This document shows positions 16,080 to 24,034 of a stretch of DNA of 64,000 nucleotides, piece after piece. Source of the stretch: DUPQ01 sp022706885. GTDB taxonomy: Bacteria > Bacillota > Clostridia > DUPQ01. The position numbers were made by a program, and so were the translations under genes. The stretch covers positions 62,001 through 126,000 of the forward strand of contig JAKJBR010000002.1 of the NCBI GenBank assembly GCA_022706885.1. The letters run 5' to 3'. Positions within the stretch are counted from its first letter, which is position 1, and every line of letters starts with the position of its first letter. A model generated the notes under the pieces. The model had not been told where the DNA came from and made no database searches. It saw only the letters and a program-made list of their open reading frames with translations.

Positions 16080-16811
16080 TTGAGCTACCAGGAATTGTGC
16101 AGAAAAAGAGATTACGTAAACGGCAAATTGCCCGAATTATCCCCTGAAAAAATCGAGGAATTGGAAAAACAATTCGAGTGTGACTATGCTTACGAATCCA
16201 TAAAGATTAAAGGAAGTGAACTGTCGAGGGATCAGGTCATGGCTATCTTAAATGATAAAGCCGACGACTTGGAGAAAACAAGGGATGTCCAGGGAACGAT
16301 AAACCACAGCAGAGCTTTCAAGTATATGAAAATGTACTTAAAGAAGAACGCATATCTTGATGAGGAAGCAATAAAAGAGATAAATGCCATAGTTGTGGAA
16401 GACATTTCCGTAGGCGGTATATATCGCAATGTCAATCTTATCATTCCCGGAAGAAAGCATGTTCCGCCGTCACCGGAAAAGGCATATTACAAAATGAAAA
16501 AATATATTCTCGATCTGCCCTATCTGCAATATGATACGGTTACGGAAAAAGCCATTTATGCATATGCCATGTTCATGAAGATTCATCCTTTTATTGACGG
16601 AAACAGCAGGACCGGAAAGCTTATCATGAATTATGTCCTTATGAAGGAAGGTTTCCTGCCCATATACATACCGCAGAACAGATATATCGAGTATGTGCGT
16701 GCATTCGAGTTGTTTGCTTCGGAAGATAATCTCGAGCCTTTAGCCAAGTTGGCTTTTGAATTTGAAAACGCACAGCTGGACATATATATTAAAGCGATAG
16801 ACAAGGCATAA
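16080..16811 (+). CDS. Fic-family protein with altered inhibitory motif
   Basis: This 243-residue protein has the catalytic Fic motif IHPFIDGNSRTGK (His169), the site that transfers AMP or another nucleotide to a target hydroxyl. Family members of this size usually carry an N-terminal inhibitory helix with (S/T)xxxE(G/N). The aligned segment here is YESIKIKGSEL (38-48), in which the inhibitory Glu is Lys44 (codon AAA, 16209-16211). The protein could therefore be less restrained. Translation starts at TTG 16080 after AAAGAGGTG. It lies between PHP and rhamnulokinase genes. The target is unknown. Confidence 0.85.
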   Translation: MSYQELCRKRDYVNGKLPELSPEKIEELEKQFECDYAYESIKIKGSELSRDQVMAILNDKADDLEKTRDVQGTINHSRAFKYMKMYLKKNAYLDEEAIKEINAIVVEDISVGGIYRNVNLIIPGRKHVPPSPEKAYYKMKKYILDLPYLQYDTVTEKAIYAYAMFMKIHPFIDGNSRTGKLIMNYVLMKEGFLPIYIPQNRYIEYVRAFELFASEDNLEPLAKLAFEFENAQLDIYIKAIDKA

Positions 16812-16849
16812 AACAGATACTTATACACTAAAATCATTGGAGGTTAATG

Positions 16850-18328
16850 ATGATAAAGGTATTGGCATATGATTTCGGCGCAAGCAGCGGAAGAGCAATC
16901 TTAGGAGTATATGACGGAAAGAAGATACACATAGAAGAATTGCACAGGTTTTCCAATGATCCCGTGAATCTGAACGGTACCCTGTACTGGGATATTTTGC
17001 GTCTTTTCCATGAAATGAAGGTAGGTCTTATCGAAGTAAAGAAAGCAGGTCACGGTGATATAGAGAGTATCGGAATTGATACGTGGGGGGTGGATTTCGG
17101 TCTTATTGATAAAGACGGAAGGCTTTTAGAAAATCCCGTACATTACAGAGATAAAAGAACCGACGGTATTATGGAGGAAGTGTGGGATAAGGTAGGAAAG
17201 CGACATCTTTACGAAAGAACGGGAACGCAGTTTATGCAATTCAATACACTTTATCAGCTGTATTCGTTGGTAAAAAACCGGCCGGAGTTGTTAAAAAGAG
17301 CGGACAGGCTTCTTTTCATGCCGGATTTGCTTTCATATTTTCTCACCGGCAAAAAAGTGGCGGAATTCTCCATGGCAAGCACTGCACAGATGCTGAATAC
17401 CCGTACCGGTGACTGGGATTACGAATTGCTGGAAAAACTGGGAATACCTGTAAGGATATTGGAAAAGGTAACAGACAGTGCAACAGTCATAGGAAAACTT
17501 TCAGAGCAGGTTTGTAATGAGACAGGACTGCAACCGATATCCGTTACCGCCGTAGCGGGACATGACACCGGATCGGCCATGATAGCCACTCCCGCAGACA
17601 CCGATCTGTTTGCATTTCTTTCCTCGGGAACATGGTCCTTACTGGGTTCCGAACTGCCCAAGCCGATAGTGAATGATCTTTCATATAAACATGAGTATTC
17701 CAACGAAGGCGGAATAAACAGAACGGCAAGACTTATAAAAAACATTATGGGCTTATGGATATATCAGGAATGCAGAAGACAATGGAACAAAGAAGGGGAT
17801 CTTGCATCCTTTGACGAGCTGGAGGCGGCTGCACGGAAAGCAAAGCCTTTTGCATGCTTGATTGATGTGGACCATCAGGACTTTTATCCCCCGGGAGATA
17901 TGCCTGCCAGAGTTGCGGATTTCTGCAGACGAACCGGTCAGTATGTTCCCAAGAACAAAGCCGAGATAGTACGATGCATAATGGAAAGCCTGGCATTGAA
18001 ATACCGTTATGCGTTTGACGGACTTTGTGAAATAGTGGGAAGCAGGATACCCAAACTTCATATGGTGGGAGGCGGCTGCAAGAATGCAATGATATCGCAA
18101 TTTACGGCGGATGCTTTGGGTATAGAGGTTACGGCAGGTCCCGTTGAAGCAACGGCTGTCGGGAATATAGCGGCGCAACTTATAGCTTTAGGCAAGATAA
18201 AAGACCTCAAGCAGGCTAGAATAATTATAAAAGAAAGCTTTGAAGTTAAGTCATATTTCCCCGAAAACAGAGAGCTTTGGGAAGAAAAATATGACTATTA
18301 CCTGAAAAACATATTGAACAAGGGCTAA
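16850..18328 (+). CDS. rhaB: Rhamnulokinase
   Basis: A 492-residue FGGY-family kinase that phosphorylates L-rhamnulose at O1. Diagnostic features are YDFGASSGRA at the N-terminus (ATP phosphate 1 motif), GIDTWGVDFGLID, QFMQFNTLYQL (a RhaB-typical Q-F-x-x-F-N-T), AGHDTGSA, LSSGTWSL and the C-terminal MVGGGCKN adenosine motif. Two ATGs stand in tandem (16847, 16850). The second is preferred because GGAGG (16839-16843) is then six nt away. The aldolase gene follows 54 nt downstream. No isomerase or transporter is in this window. Confidence 0.9.
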   Translation: MIKVLAYDFGASSGRAILGVYDGKKIHIEELHRFSNDPVNLNGTLYWDILRLFHEMKVGLIEVKKAGHGDIESIGIDTWGVDFGLIDKDGRLLENPVHYRDKRTDGIMEEVWDKVGKRHLYERTGTQFMQFNTLYQLYSLVKNRPELLKRADRLLFMPDLLSYFLTGKKVAEFSMASTAQMLNTRTGDWDYELLEKLGIPVRILEKVTDSATVIGKLSEQVCNETGLQPISVTAVAGHDTGSAMIATPADTDLFAFLSSGTWSLLGSELPKPIVNDLSYKHEYSNEGGINRTARLIKNIMGLWIYQECRRQWNKEGDLASFDELEAAARKAKPFACLIDVDHQDFYPPGDMPARVADFCRRTGQYVPKNKAEIVRCIMESLALKYRYAFDGLCEIVGSRIPKLHMVGGGCKNAMISQFTADALGIEVTAGPVEATAVGNIAAQLIALGKIKDLKQARIIIKESFEVKSYFPENRELWEEKYDYYLKNILNKG

Positions 18329-18382
18329 AATAGATATACAATCAATAAAATCCCGTCAGTAAAAAACATGAAGGAGATTATT

Positions 18383-19423
18383 ATGTACGAAAAAAACATA
18401 AAAGAAATGATAGAAATGTCCCGTAAGGTGGGAAGTATGCCTGACTACACACAGGGAGGCGGCGGAAACACTTCGGTGAAATTGGATGACCGGCTTATGG
18501 CGGTAAAAGCATCCGGTTGCAGACTTTGCGACATAACCGCAACCGACGGTTTTGTTGTGGTAAATTATAAATCCGTCCGTCACTATTTTGACACCGTGAA
18601 TCTAAGCGAAAAAAGGGATTTCTATAAAGAAAGTTCGCAGTTCGTTAAAGACAATATGGTAAAATTAGAAGGGCTCAATGACGGAAGACCGTCGATAGAA
18701 GCGGGATTCCATTCGCTTTTAGAAAAGTATGTTATCCATACCCATTCGGTTTACAGCAATCTTTTATGCTGTTCAAGGCAGGGAGAAAGTATAGCAAAGC
18801 AACTCTTTGAGAAATCACCTTACAGATACCTGTGGCTTCCGTACATTGCTCCGGGTTTTTATCTCACACTGGAAATACAAAAGAAGATAAAGACAATGGG
18901 ATGTATTCCCTCCGTTATATTCATGGGAAGCCACGGCGTTATCGTAACCGGCAAGACTATGGCCGAAGCGGAAAAGATAAATGAATATGTTTCCGAGAGA
19001 ATAAAAGAAAGATTGAATATAACAGAACCGTACGGTAACGTATCGGTAAAACAGCTATCCGAGGGGGTATACCAGTCGGATACACCGAGACTCATCTCCT
19101 ATCTGAAAGGGAAAGATTATACCGATGAATGGTTTGATTCCAATATACTTTATCCCGATCAGGCGGCATACCTTTTGGGAGCAATAACTACAAGAGGTGA
19201 AGAGAAAAAAGCAAGAATAAACTTGAAAACCGGAATAACCCGGTACCATGTTTCATATAAAGAAGCACTTACTTTGGAAGAAAGCATCTGTGCATTTCTT
19301 TTCATAATGGACCAGGCTCGTAAGAATAACCTTGACATATATACCATGGAAGATGAGGATATAGCATTTATCATGGGCTGGGAAGGGGAAGCTTACAGAA
19401 AGGCAATGTTGAACAGGAAATAA
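18383..19423 (+). CDS. Class II aldolase/adducin-family protein
   Basis: A 346-residue zinc aldolase. It has the substrate-phosphate loop QGGGGNTSVK (about 23-32), KASGCRL, the zinc-binding HTHSVYSN (about 116-123), and MGSHGVIVTG (about 180-189) with the third His. It is longer than E. coli RhaD and matches better the aldolase part of bifunctional rhamnulose-phosphate enzymes, with an extra C-terminal helical region. Position directly after rhaB suggests it cleaves rhamnulose 1-phosphate to lactaldehyde and DHAP. The start at 18383 follows AAGGAGA; the ATG at 18368 is upstream of that site. Confidence 0.75.
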   Translation: MYEKNIKEMIEMSRKVGSMPDYTQGGGGNTSVKLDDRLMAVKASGCRLCDITATDGFVVVNYKSVRHYFDTVNLSEKRDFYKESSQFVKDNMVKLEGLNDGRPSIEAGFHSLLEKYVIHTHSVYSNLLCCSRQGESIAKQLFEKSPYRYLWLPYIAPGFYLTLEIQKKIKTMGCIPSVIFMGSHGVIVTGKTMAEAEKINEYVSERIKERLNITEPYGNVSVKQLSEGVYQSDTPRLISYLKGKDYTDEWFDSNILYPDQAAYLLGAITTRGEEKKARINLKTGITRYHVSYKEALTLEESICAFLFIMDQARKNNLDIYTMEDEDIAFIMGWEGEAYRKAMLNRK

Positions 19424-19443
19424 GCGTAAGAGAGGACAATATT

Positions 19444-20661
19444 ATGGATTTTACAAACTACACTAAATTTTATCCCGACAAAAACGGGCGATACGGGCAA
19501 TACGGCGGAGCTTATCTGCCCCCGGAACTTATGGAAGCATTTAAGGAGATTGACCAGGCATATATGACGATAGCACACTCGGCATCGTTCATAAACGAAT
19601 TAAGAAGAATAAGAAGAGAATTTCAGGGAAGGCCCACACCGGTATATCATTGTGAAAGGCTTTCCAATAAACTGGGAAGATGCCAGATATACTTAAAAAG
19701 AGAGGATCTCAACCACACCGGTGCTCATAAACTCAACCACTGCATGGGTGAAGGACTTTTAGCCAAATACATGGGCAAAAAGCGGCTGATAGCCGAAACC
19801 GGAGCGGGACAGCACGGAGTGGCACTTGCCACCGCTGCCGCTTTCTTCGGACTGGAATGTGAAATACACATGGGTGAAGTGGATATAGCTAAGCAGGCTC
19901 CCAATGTAACCAGAATGAAAATTCTGGGCGCTAAGATAGTGCCGGTAACCCACGGACTGAAAACGCTTAAAGAAGCGGTAGATTCGGCTTTTGAATCGTA
20001 TATGAACAGCTATAAAGATTCCATTTACTGCATAGGCTCGGTGGTAGGACCTCATCCTTTCCCTATGATGGTAAGGGATTTTCAGATGATTGTGGGAAGA
20101 GAAGCCAGGGAGCAGTATCTGGAAATGACCGGAGAACTTCCCGACGAGGTTTGCGCATGTGTAGGCGGAGGAAGTAACTCTATGGGAATGTTTACGGCAT
20201 TCTTGAATGATCCCGTCAAGATAGTGGGTGTGGAACCTATGGGAAGAGGGCCCGGAGTAGGAGATAATGCCGCAAGTATAACCTTCGGCAGCAAAGGAGT
20301 TTTACACGGTTTTGAAAGCCTTCTGTTACAGGACGAAAAAGGAGAGGCGTTGCCGGTATATTCCATTGCAAGCGGACTGGATTATCCTGCGGTAGGTCCG
20401 GAGCATGCCTTCTTGCATGATATGAAAAGAGTGGAGTATACTTCAGTGACCGATGAGGAGGCGATAGAAGCATTCTTCATGCTTTCCAGATATGAGGGTA
20501 TTATACCCGCTTTGGAAAGTGCCCATGCCGTTGCATATGCAATTAAATCGGCAAGACAGAACTCCGCCAACTCCATACTTGTCAATTTGAGCGGCAGAGG
20601 AGATAAAGATATCGATTATGTTGTTGAACATTACGGAGTGGGAGATCAGTATAAGATATAG
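19444..20661 (+). CDS. trpB: Tryptophan synthase beta chain, without an adjacent alpha gene
   Basis: A 405-residue PLP enzyme that joins indole and serine. It contains GGAYLPPEL, RPTPVY, KREDLNHTGAHKLNH (PLP-binding Lys), ETGAGQHGVA, GSVVGPHPFPMMVRDFQ and the phosphate-cup GGGSNSMGMF. These are features of the TrpB1 class that normally pairs with TrpA. No trpA or other trp gene is present, and the gene follows the aldolase by 20 nt in a sugar operon. It could salvage indole or act on another substrate. Confidence 0.9.
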   Translation: MDFTNYTKFYPDKNGRYGQYGGAYLPPELMEAFKEIDQAYMTIAHSASFINELRRIRREFQGRPTPVYHCERLSNKLGRCQIYLKREDLNHTGAHKLNHCMGEGLLAKYMGKKRLIAETGAGQHGVALATAAAFFGLECEIHMGEVDIAKQAPNVTRMKILGAKIVPVTHGLKTLKEAVDSAFESYMNSYKDSIYCIGSVVGPHPFPMMVRDFQMIVGREAREQYLEMTGELPDEVCACVGGGSNSMGMFTAFLNDPVKIVGVEPMGRGPGVGDNAASITFGSKGVLHGFESLLLQDEKGEALPVYSIASGLDYPAVGPEHAFLHDMKRVEYTSVTDEEAIEAFFMLSRYEGIIPALESAHAVAYAIKSARQNSANSILVNLSGRGDKDIDYVVEHYGVGDQYKI

Positions 20662-20710
20662 GTCGGTGTGTAGTATAATATAAGTGAGTATTAACGAAAG
20701 GAACACTGAT

Positions 20711-21079
20711 ATGAATCAACAAGAAACCGATAATGTAAACAAAGAGCAACAGGACAATTGCTTTGAGCCTGAATGTAAACCGAACAAATGGTATCACAGA
20801 CGCGATGCCGCAACATTTCCCTATCCCGTACTTGCTACCATAGTATTTTTACTTATGGGCTTTATATGGGGCAAATGGCATCCCGGTTGGATTGTTTTTC
20901 TGACCGTGCCGGTATACTATGCGGTGGTTAATGCCATTAAATTCCGCACAATATCCTTTTCACTCATCATAGTCTTAATATATCTGGCTATGGGATTTAT
21001 ATGGGATTTATGGCATCCGGGTTGGATAATATTCCTGGTTATACCTATAATTCACTGGTTTACCGGAAAAAAGAAATAA
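20711..21079 (+). CDS. Small membrane protein with duplicated WHPGW hairpin
   Basis: A 122-residue protein with a hydrophilic N-terminus (about 1-38, rich in Gln, Asn and Glu) and four hydrophobic segments arranged as two repeats. Each repeat has MGFIW-x-x-WHPGWI-x-FL followed by a Pro-ending helix. Such cassettes occur as small integral membrane proteins or as the C-terminal part of some XRE regulators in Firmicutes; the function is unknown. I chose ATG 20711 because GAAAGGA precedes it; a GTG at 20684 is possible. TATAAT at 20674-20679 may be its -10 element, but no good -35 is visible. Confidence 0.7.
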   Translation: MNQQETDNVNKEQQDNCFEPECKPNKWYHRRDAATFPYPVLATIVFLLMGFIWGKWHPGWIVFLTVPVYYAVVNAIKFRTISFSLIIVLIYLAMGFIWDLWHPGWIIFLVIPIIHWFTGKKK

Positions 21080-21111
21080 TACAGGTTACTATATATCGCA
21101 CAATCTGACAT

Positions 21112-21126
21112 TGCCTTAAAAAGGCA
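21112..21126. promoter_or_regulatory. Short inverted repeat before the DUF4380-like gene
   Basis: TGCCTT-AAA-AAGGCA, a perfect 6-bp inverted repeat in the 83-bp gap between two genes. TATAAC follows at about 21130, so this may be an operator in a promoter spacer; there is no T-run that would mark a terminator. Confidence 0.35.
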
Positions 21127-21162
21127 TAGTATAACAGTTATATAAAAATACGAGGTGAAAAA

Positions 21163-22068
21163 ATGTCGGTACATATTGAGAAAGTCCCTTATGGCGGTTG
21201 GGATAATTGTTACAGAATAAGTAACGATGAAATTGAGTTGACAGTTACATCGGATGTCGGTCCGAGAATCATCCGGTACGGATTTATAGGCAAAGAAAAT
21301 GTCTTGTGTGAAAAAGCCGACCAGATGGGTAAGACCGGAGGAGATGAGTGGAGAATATACGGAGGACACAGGCTGTGGCACAGTCCCGAAGATAAAGTGC
21401 GCACCTATTTTCCCGATAATGAAGCTGTGGATGTAAAGATAATACAAAACGGTGTAAGGATATCGCAACCTGCGGAAACCACCACAATGATAAAAAAAGA
21501 TATGGAAATTACCGTAAAGGATAAAGGGACCGATGTATATATCAACCACATATTAACAAACTGTAATCTGTGGGATATAGAGCTTTCGGCATGGGCGCTG
21601 ACTGTAGTTGCACCCGGAGGACTGGAAGTGGTACCGCAGGAAACACTGGATACCGGTCTTTTACCCAACAGAATGATATCTTTATGGCCGTATACCGATA
21701 TGAATGATAAAAGAGTGCGTTGGGGAAGTAAGTATATTTTCCTTGCACATGATTCAAAAGCAAAAAAGGCTTTTAAAATAGGCATATCCAATACCGACGG
21801 TTGGGCGGCATATTTCAACCGGAACAATATGTTTGTGAAAAAGTTTTCGCCTAAAGAAGACATGCTTTATCCCGATTACGGCGGATCTATGTATGAGACC
21901 TATACTTGCGATTTCATGACCGAAATGGAAACCCTTTCACCCCTTGTTCTGTTGGGTCCCAAAGAAAAGATTGAACACGAAGAATTGTGGCAGCTGTTTG
22001 ACAACATTGCTCCTCCTAAAGACGAAAAAGAAATGGATAAAATAGCGAAAGAATATATTACCGGATGA
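21163..22068 (+). CDS. DUF4380-like protein with mutarotase-type fold
   Basis: A 301-residue protein. The order TSDVGPRIIRYG, GGHRLWHSPE, ELSAWALTVVAPGG and LLGPKEKIEHEELW matches DUF4380-type proteins related to galactose-mutarotase-like beta-sandwiches. No signal peptide is present. The His in GGHRLWHSPE could serve the carbohydrate site. Its activity is not established; a role in sugar anomer handling or recognition would fit the neighbouring sugar genes. It starts after ACGAGGTG and overlaps the following phosphoesterase by 4 nt. Confidence 0.7.
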   Translation: MSVHIEKVPYGGWDNCYRISNDEIELTVTSDVGPRIIRYGFIGKENVLCEKADQMGKTGGDEWRIYGGHRLWHSPEDKVRTYFPDNEAVDVKIIQNGVRISQPAETTTMIKKDMEITVKDKGTDVYINHILTNCNLWDIELSAWALTVVAPGGLEVVPQETLDTGLLPNRMISLWPYTDMNDKRVRWGSKYIFLAHDSKAKKAFKIGISNTDGWAAYFNRNNMFVKKFSPKEDMLYPDYGGSMYETYTCDFMTEMETLSPLVLLGPKEKIEHEELWQLFDNIAPPKDEKEMDKIAKEYITG

Positions 22069-22952
22069 AAAAAGCGGCAGTTTTTTCCGATATACACGGC
22101 AATCTTGACATACTTCAGAAAGCAATTGACATATGTAAAGCACAGGATGTCGAGCAATATATAGTGCTCGGAGATATGATTTCCGACGGTCCCGATTCGC
22201 AGGCAGTGTTGGATACCGTCATGAATCTTACCGAGCATGTTGTAAGAGGTAACCGGGAAGAATATATCTTGAATTATCATGCCGGTAAAAGAAAACAGTG
22301 GGATAACAACTATCAGTGCGAATCGTTGGTAAAGACGCACAAGAATCTTACCGACGCGGGACTTAAGTATATTTCGGGATTGCCCGATATGAAAAGACTG
22401 AATCTTTTCGGTCTGGACACCCTTATCGTACACGGCTCTCATATAAGTGTAGGACATTTCATACTGCCTTGTTGGAACATTGATGTATATATGGATATGC
22501 ATGACAGGTACGGCTGCTCACTGTATCTTTTAGGTCATTCGCATCAGTCCTATCATTTTGACCTCATGGGCAGCTTTTTTATAAATCCCGGACCTTTGGG
22601 GATACCGCCCGCAATCAGTGTTTACAAAAGAGAGGATGCATTCAGTATGGGGATAATATCAATACAGGATAAACAACTCGTTGAGTACCGACCTGTATAC
22701 ATACCGTATAATCCTGCCAAGCTTAAGGAGTATTACTTAAGAGATATTGACAGTTATGAGCATACTTTCTGGATGGAACTTATAGCCGATTCTTTCTTTA
22801 CCAAGCAGTATGACAGTATTAAATTTTTACATATGGCTAAGCAAATGGCAAAAGAGAAAGGATATGAAAATGTCGACCCGATACCCAACGATATTTGGGA
22901 AGATGCATCAAACAAATGGAGAAAAGAGCATAAAGGTACAGGTATATTCTAA
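22065..22952 (+). CDS. Metallophosphoesterase, YfcE/calcineurin-like
   Basis: A 295-residue protein with the metallophosphoesterase motifs: FSDIHGN (8-14), LGDMISDGPD (about 35-44), GNREE (about 61-65), VHGSH (about 124-128) and LGHSHQ (about 151-156). Two divalent metals would be bound. A helical extension after about residue 225 is longer than in YfcE. The substrate is unknown. The start overlaps the preceding stop by 4 nt, so translation is coupled to the DUF4380-like gene. Confidence 0.85.
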   Translation: MKKAAVFSDIHGNLDILQKAIDICKAQDVEQYIVLGDMISDGPDSQAVLDTVMNLTEHVVRGNREEYILNYHAGKRKQWDNNYQCESLVKTHKNLTDAGLKYISGLPDMKRLNLFGLDTLIVHGSHISVGHFILPCWNIDVYMDMHDRYGCSLYLLGHSHQSYHFDLMGSFFINPGPLGIPPAISVYKREDAFSMGIISIQDKQLVEYRPVYIPYNPAKLKEYYLRDIDSYEHTFWMELIADSFFTKQYDSIKFLHMAKQMAKEKGYENVDPIPNDIWEDASNKWRKEHKGTGIF

Positions 22953-22957
22953 AATGC

Positions 22958-22986
22958 TTGCTATTCGGGCTGATTATATATAAAAT
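22958..22986 (+). promoter_or_regulatory. Promoter of the DivIVA-like gene
   Basis: TTGCTA (22958-22963), 17-bp spacer, TAAAAT (22981-22986), about 40 bp before the start codon. Confidence 0.5.
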
Positions 22987-23024
22987 TAAAACGAGATAAA
23001 TATCATCATTAGAAGAGGTGTGAC

Positions 23025-23462
23025 ATGGCAAAAAAAAGATTCCGTAACGCAATGAGCGGCTACAACAAGGATGAAGTCAACAAGTATATAGACAATATGA
23101 TGGAACAATATGAGGCCAAAATAGCCGAAAAAGAAGCCACCATCGAGGAACTCAGCAAGAAAGCGGCGGAGTTGCAGCTTGCATATGATGAATTGAAGAG
23201 TAAAGAAGATGCTCTTGTAAAGGAAAAAGCCGGCATTACAAAAGCCTTGATAAAAGCCAATGAAATGTCCGACCAGATTATAAAGGAAGCCAAGGAACAG
23301 GCTATTAAAGAAGTGGGCGAACTGGAAGTAAGAGCGGAAGAAGAAAGAGAAAAGATAGTGGATATAAAAAGGCAGCTGGCCGCATTGCAGGCATCTGCAG
23401 CAAAACTTTTGGAAAAGTTTGTGGAAAATCTGGATAAAACTATCGGTTCCGACGAGAAATGA
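23025..23462 (+). CDS. DivIVA-domain coiled-coil protein
   Basis: A 145-residue protein. Residues 1-30 carry the DivIVA/GpsB-type start (KKRFRNAMSGYNKDEVNKYI), known for binding curved membrane and cell-division sites. Residues 30-125 are continuous heptad coiled coil rich in Glu, Lys and Ala. It is shorter than classical DivIVA (about 160-200) and could instead be a GpsB-like or accessory DivIVA-domain protein. AGAAGAGGTGTG precedes the start. It is followed by a terminator at 23518-23541, so it is probably monocistronic. Confidence 0.8.
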   Translation: MAKKRFRNAMSGYNKDEVNKYIDNMMEQYEAKIAEKEATIEELSKKAAELQLAYDELKSKEDALVKEKAGITKALIKANEMSDQIIKEAKEQAIKEVGELEVRAEEEREKIVDIKRQLAALQASAAKLLEKFVENLDKTIGSDEK

Positions 23463-23483
23463 CTGTAAAATACATCAGATTAA

Positions 23484-23517
23484 GAGAATAGCCGGTTGCT
23501 TGAAACCCGGTATTCTC
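23484..23517 (+). other. Stem-loop upstream of the terminator
   Basis: GAGAATA-g-CCGG pairs with CCGG-TATTCTC across an 11-nt loop. It abuts the terminator at 23518 directly, forming a tandem stem pair between the divIVA-like and lrp-like genes. Confidence 0.5.
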
Positions 23518-23541
23518 AGAGGACTGTCAGTCCTCTTTTTA
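23518..23541 (+). terminator. Rho-independent terminator after the DivIVA-like gene
   Basis: AGAGGACT-GTC-AGTCCTCT, a perfect 8-bp stem with 3-nt loop followed by a short T run. Confidence 0.8.
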
Positions 23542-23557
23542 TAAGAAAGGAAAAGTT

Positions 23558-24034
23558 ATGGATATACTGGAATTATTAAAACAGGATGCAAGGCTTACCC
23601 CGAAAGAGCTTGCGGTCATGACGGGTAAAAGCGTTGAAGAAGTGGAAAAAGTAATAAAGCAGTATGAGCAAGACAAGGTAATTGCAGGTTATTCCGCCGT
23701 TATTAACTGGGAAAAAGCACGGGATAATATAGTTGTGGCTTTTATCGAGATAAAGGTAACTCCGGAGCGAGACTACGGATTTGAAGAAATAGCAAAAAGA
23801 ATATACAGCTATGAGCAGGTGAAAACATGTTACCTCATGAGCGGAGCTTTTGACATAGCGGCGGTTGTGGAAGGGTCCGATTTGAAAGAAGTGGCATTGT
23901 TTGTGGCTCAGAAGCTTTCCGCCATACAGGGAGTAACCGCTACATCCACGCATTTCGTGCTTAAGAAGTATAAGGAAAACGACCTTGTATTCGAAGAAGA
24001 GGAAAAAGACAGAAGAGAGGCTATAGTTCTGTGA
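23558..24034 (+). CDS. Lrp/AsnC-family transcriptional regulator
   Basis: A 158-residue regulator with an N-terminal winged helix (about 1-50, ELLKQDARLTPKELAVMTG) and a RAM effector-binding domain (about 65-145, with VKTCYLMSGAFDIAAVVEG containing the G-x-x-D turn). The family senses amino acids. It overlaps the aminotransferase gene by 4 nt, which makes that enzyme its likely partner and target. AAAGGAAAAG precedes the start, which lies just downstream of a terminator. Confidence 0.88.
   Translation: MDILELLKQDARLTPKELAVMTGKSVEEVEKVIKQYEQDKVIAGYSAVINWEKARDNIVVAFIEIKVTPERDYGFEEIAKRIYSYEQVKTCYLMSGAFDIAAVVEGSDLKEVALFVAQKLSAIQGVTATSTHFVLKKYKENDLVFEEEEKDRREAIVL

Noticed and set aside
21900..22502. 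200-residue antisense frame opposite DUF4380-like and phosphoesterase genes
   Set aside because: Spans two well-supported coupled genes on the other strand and has no family features.
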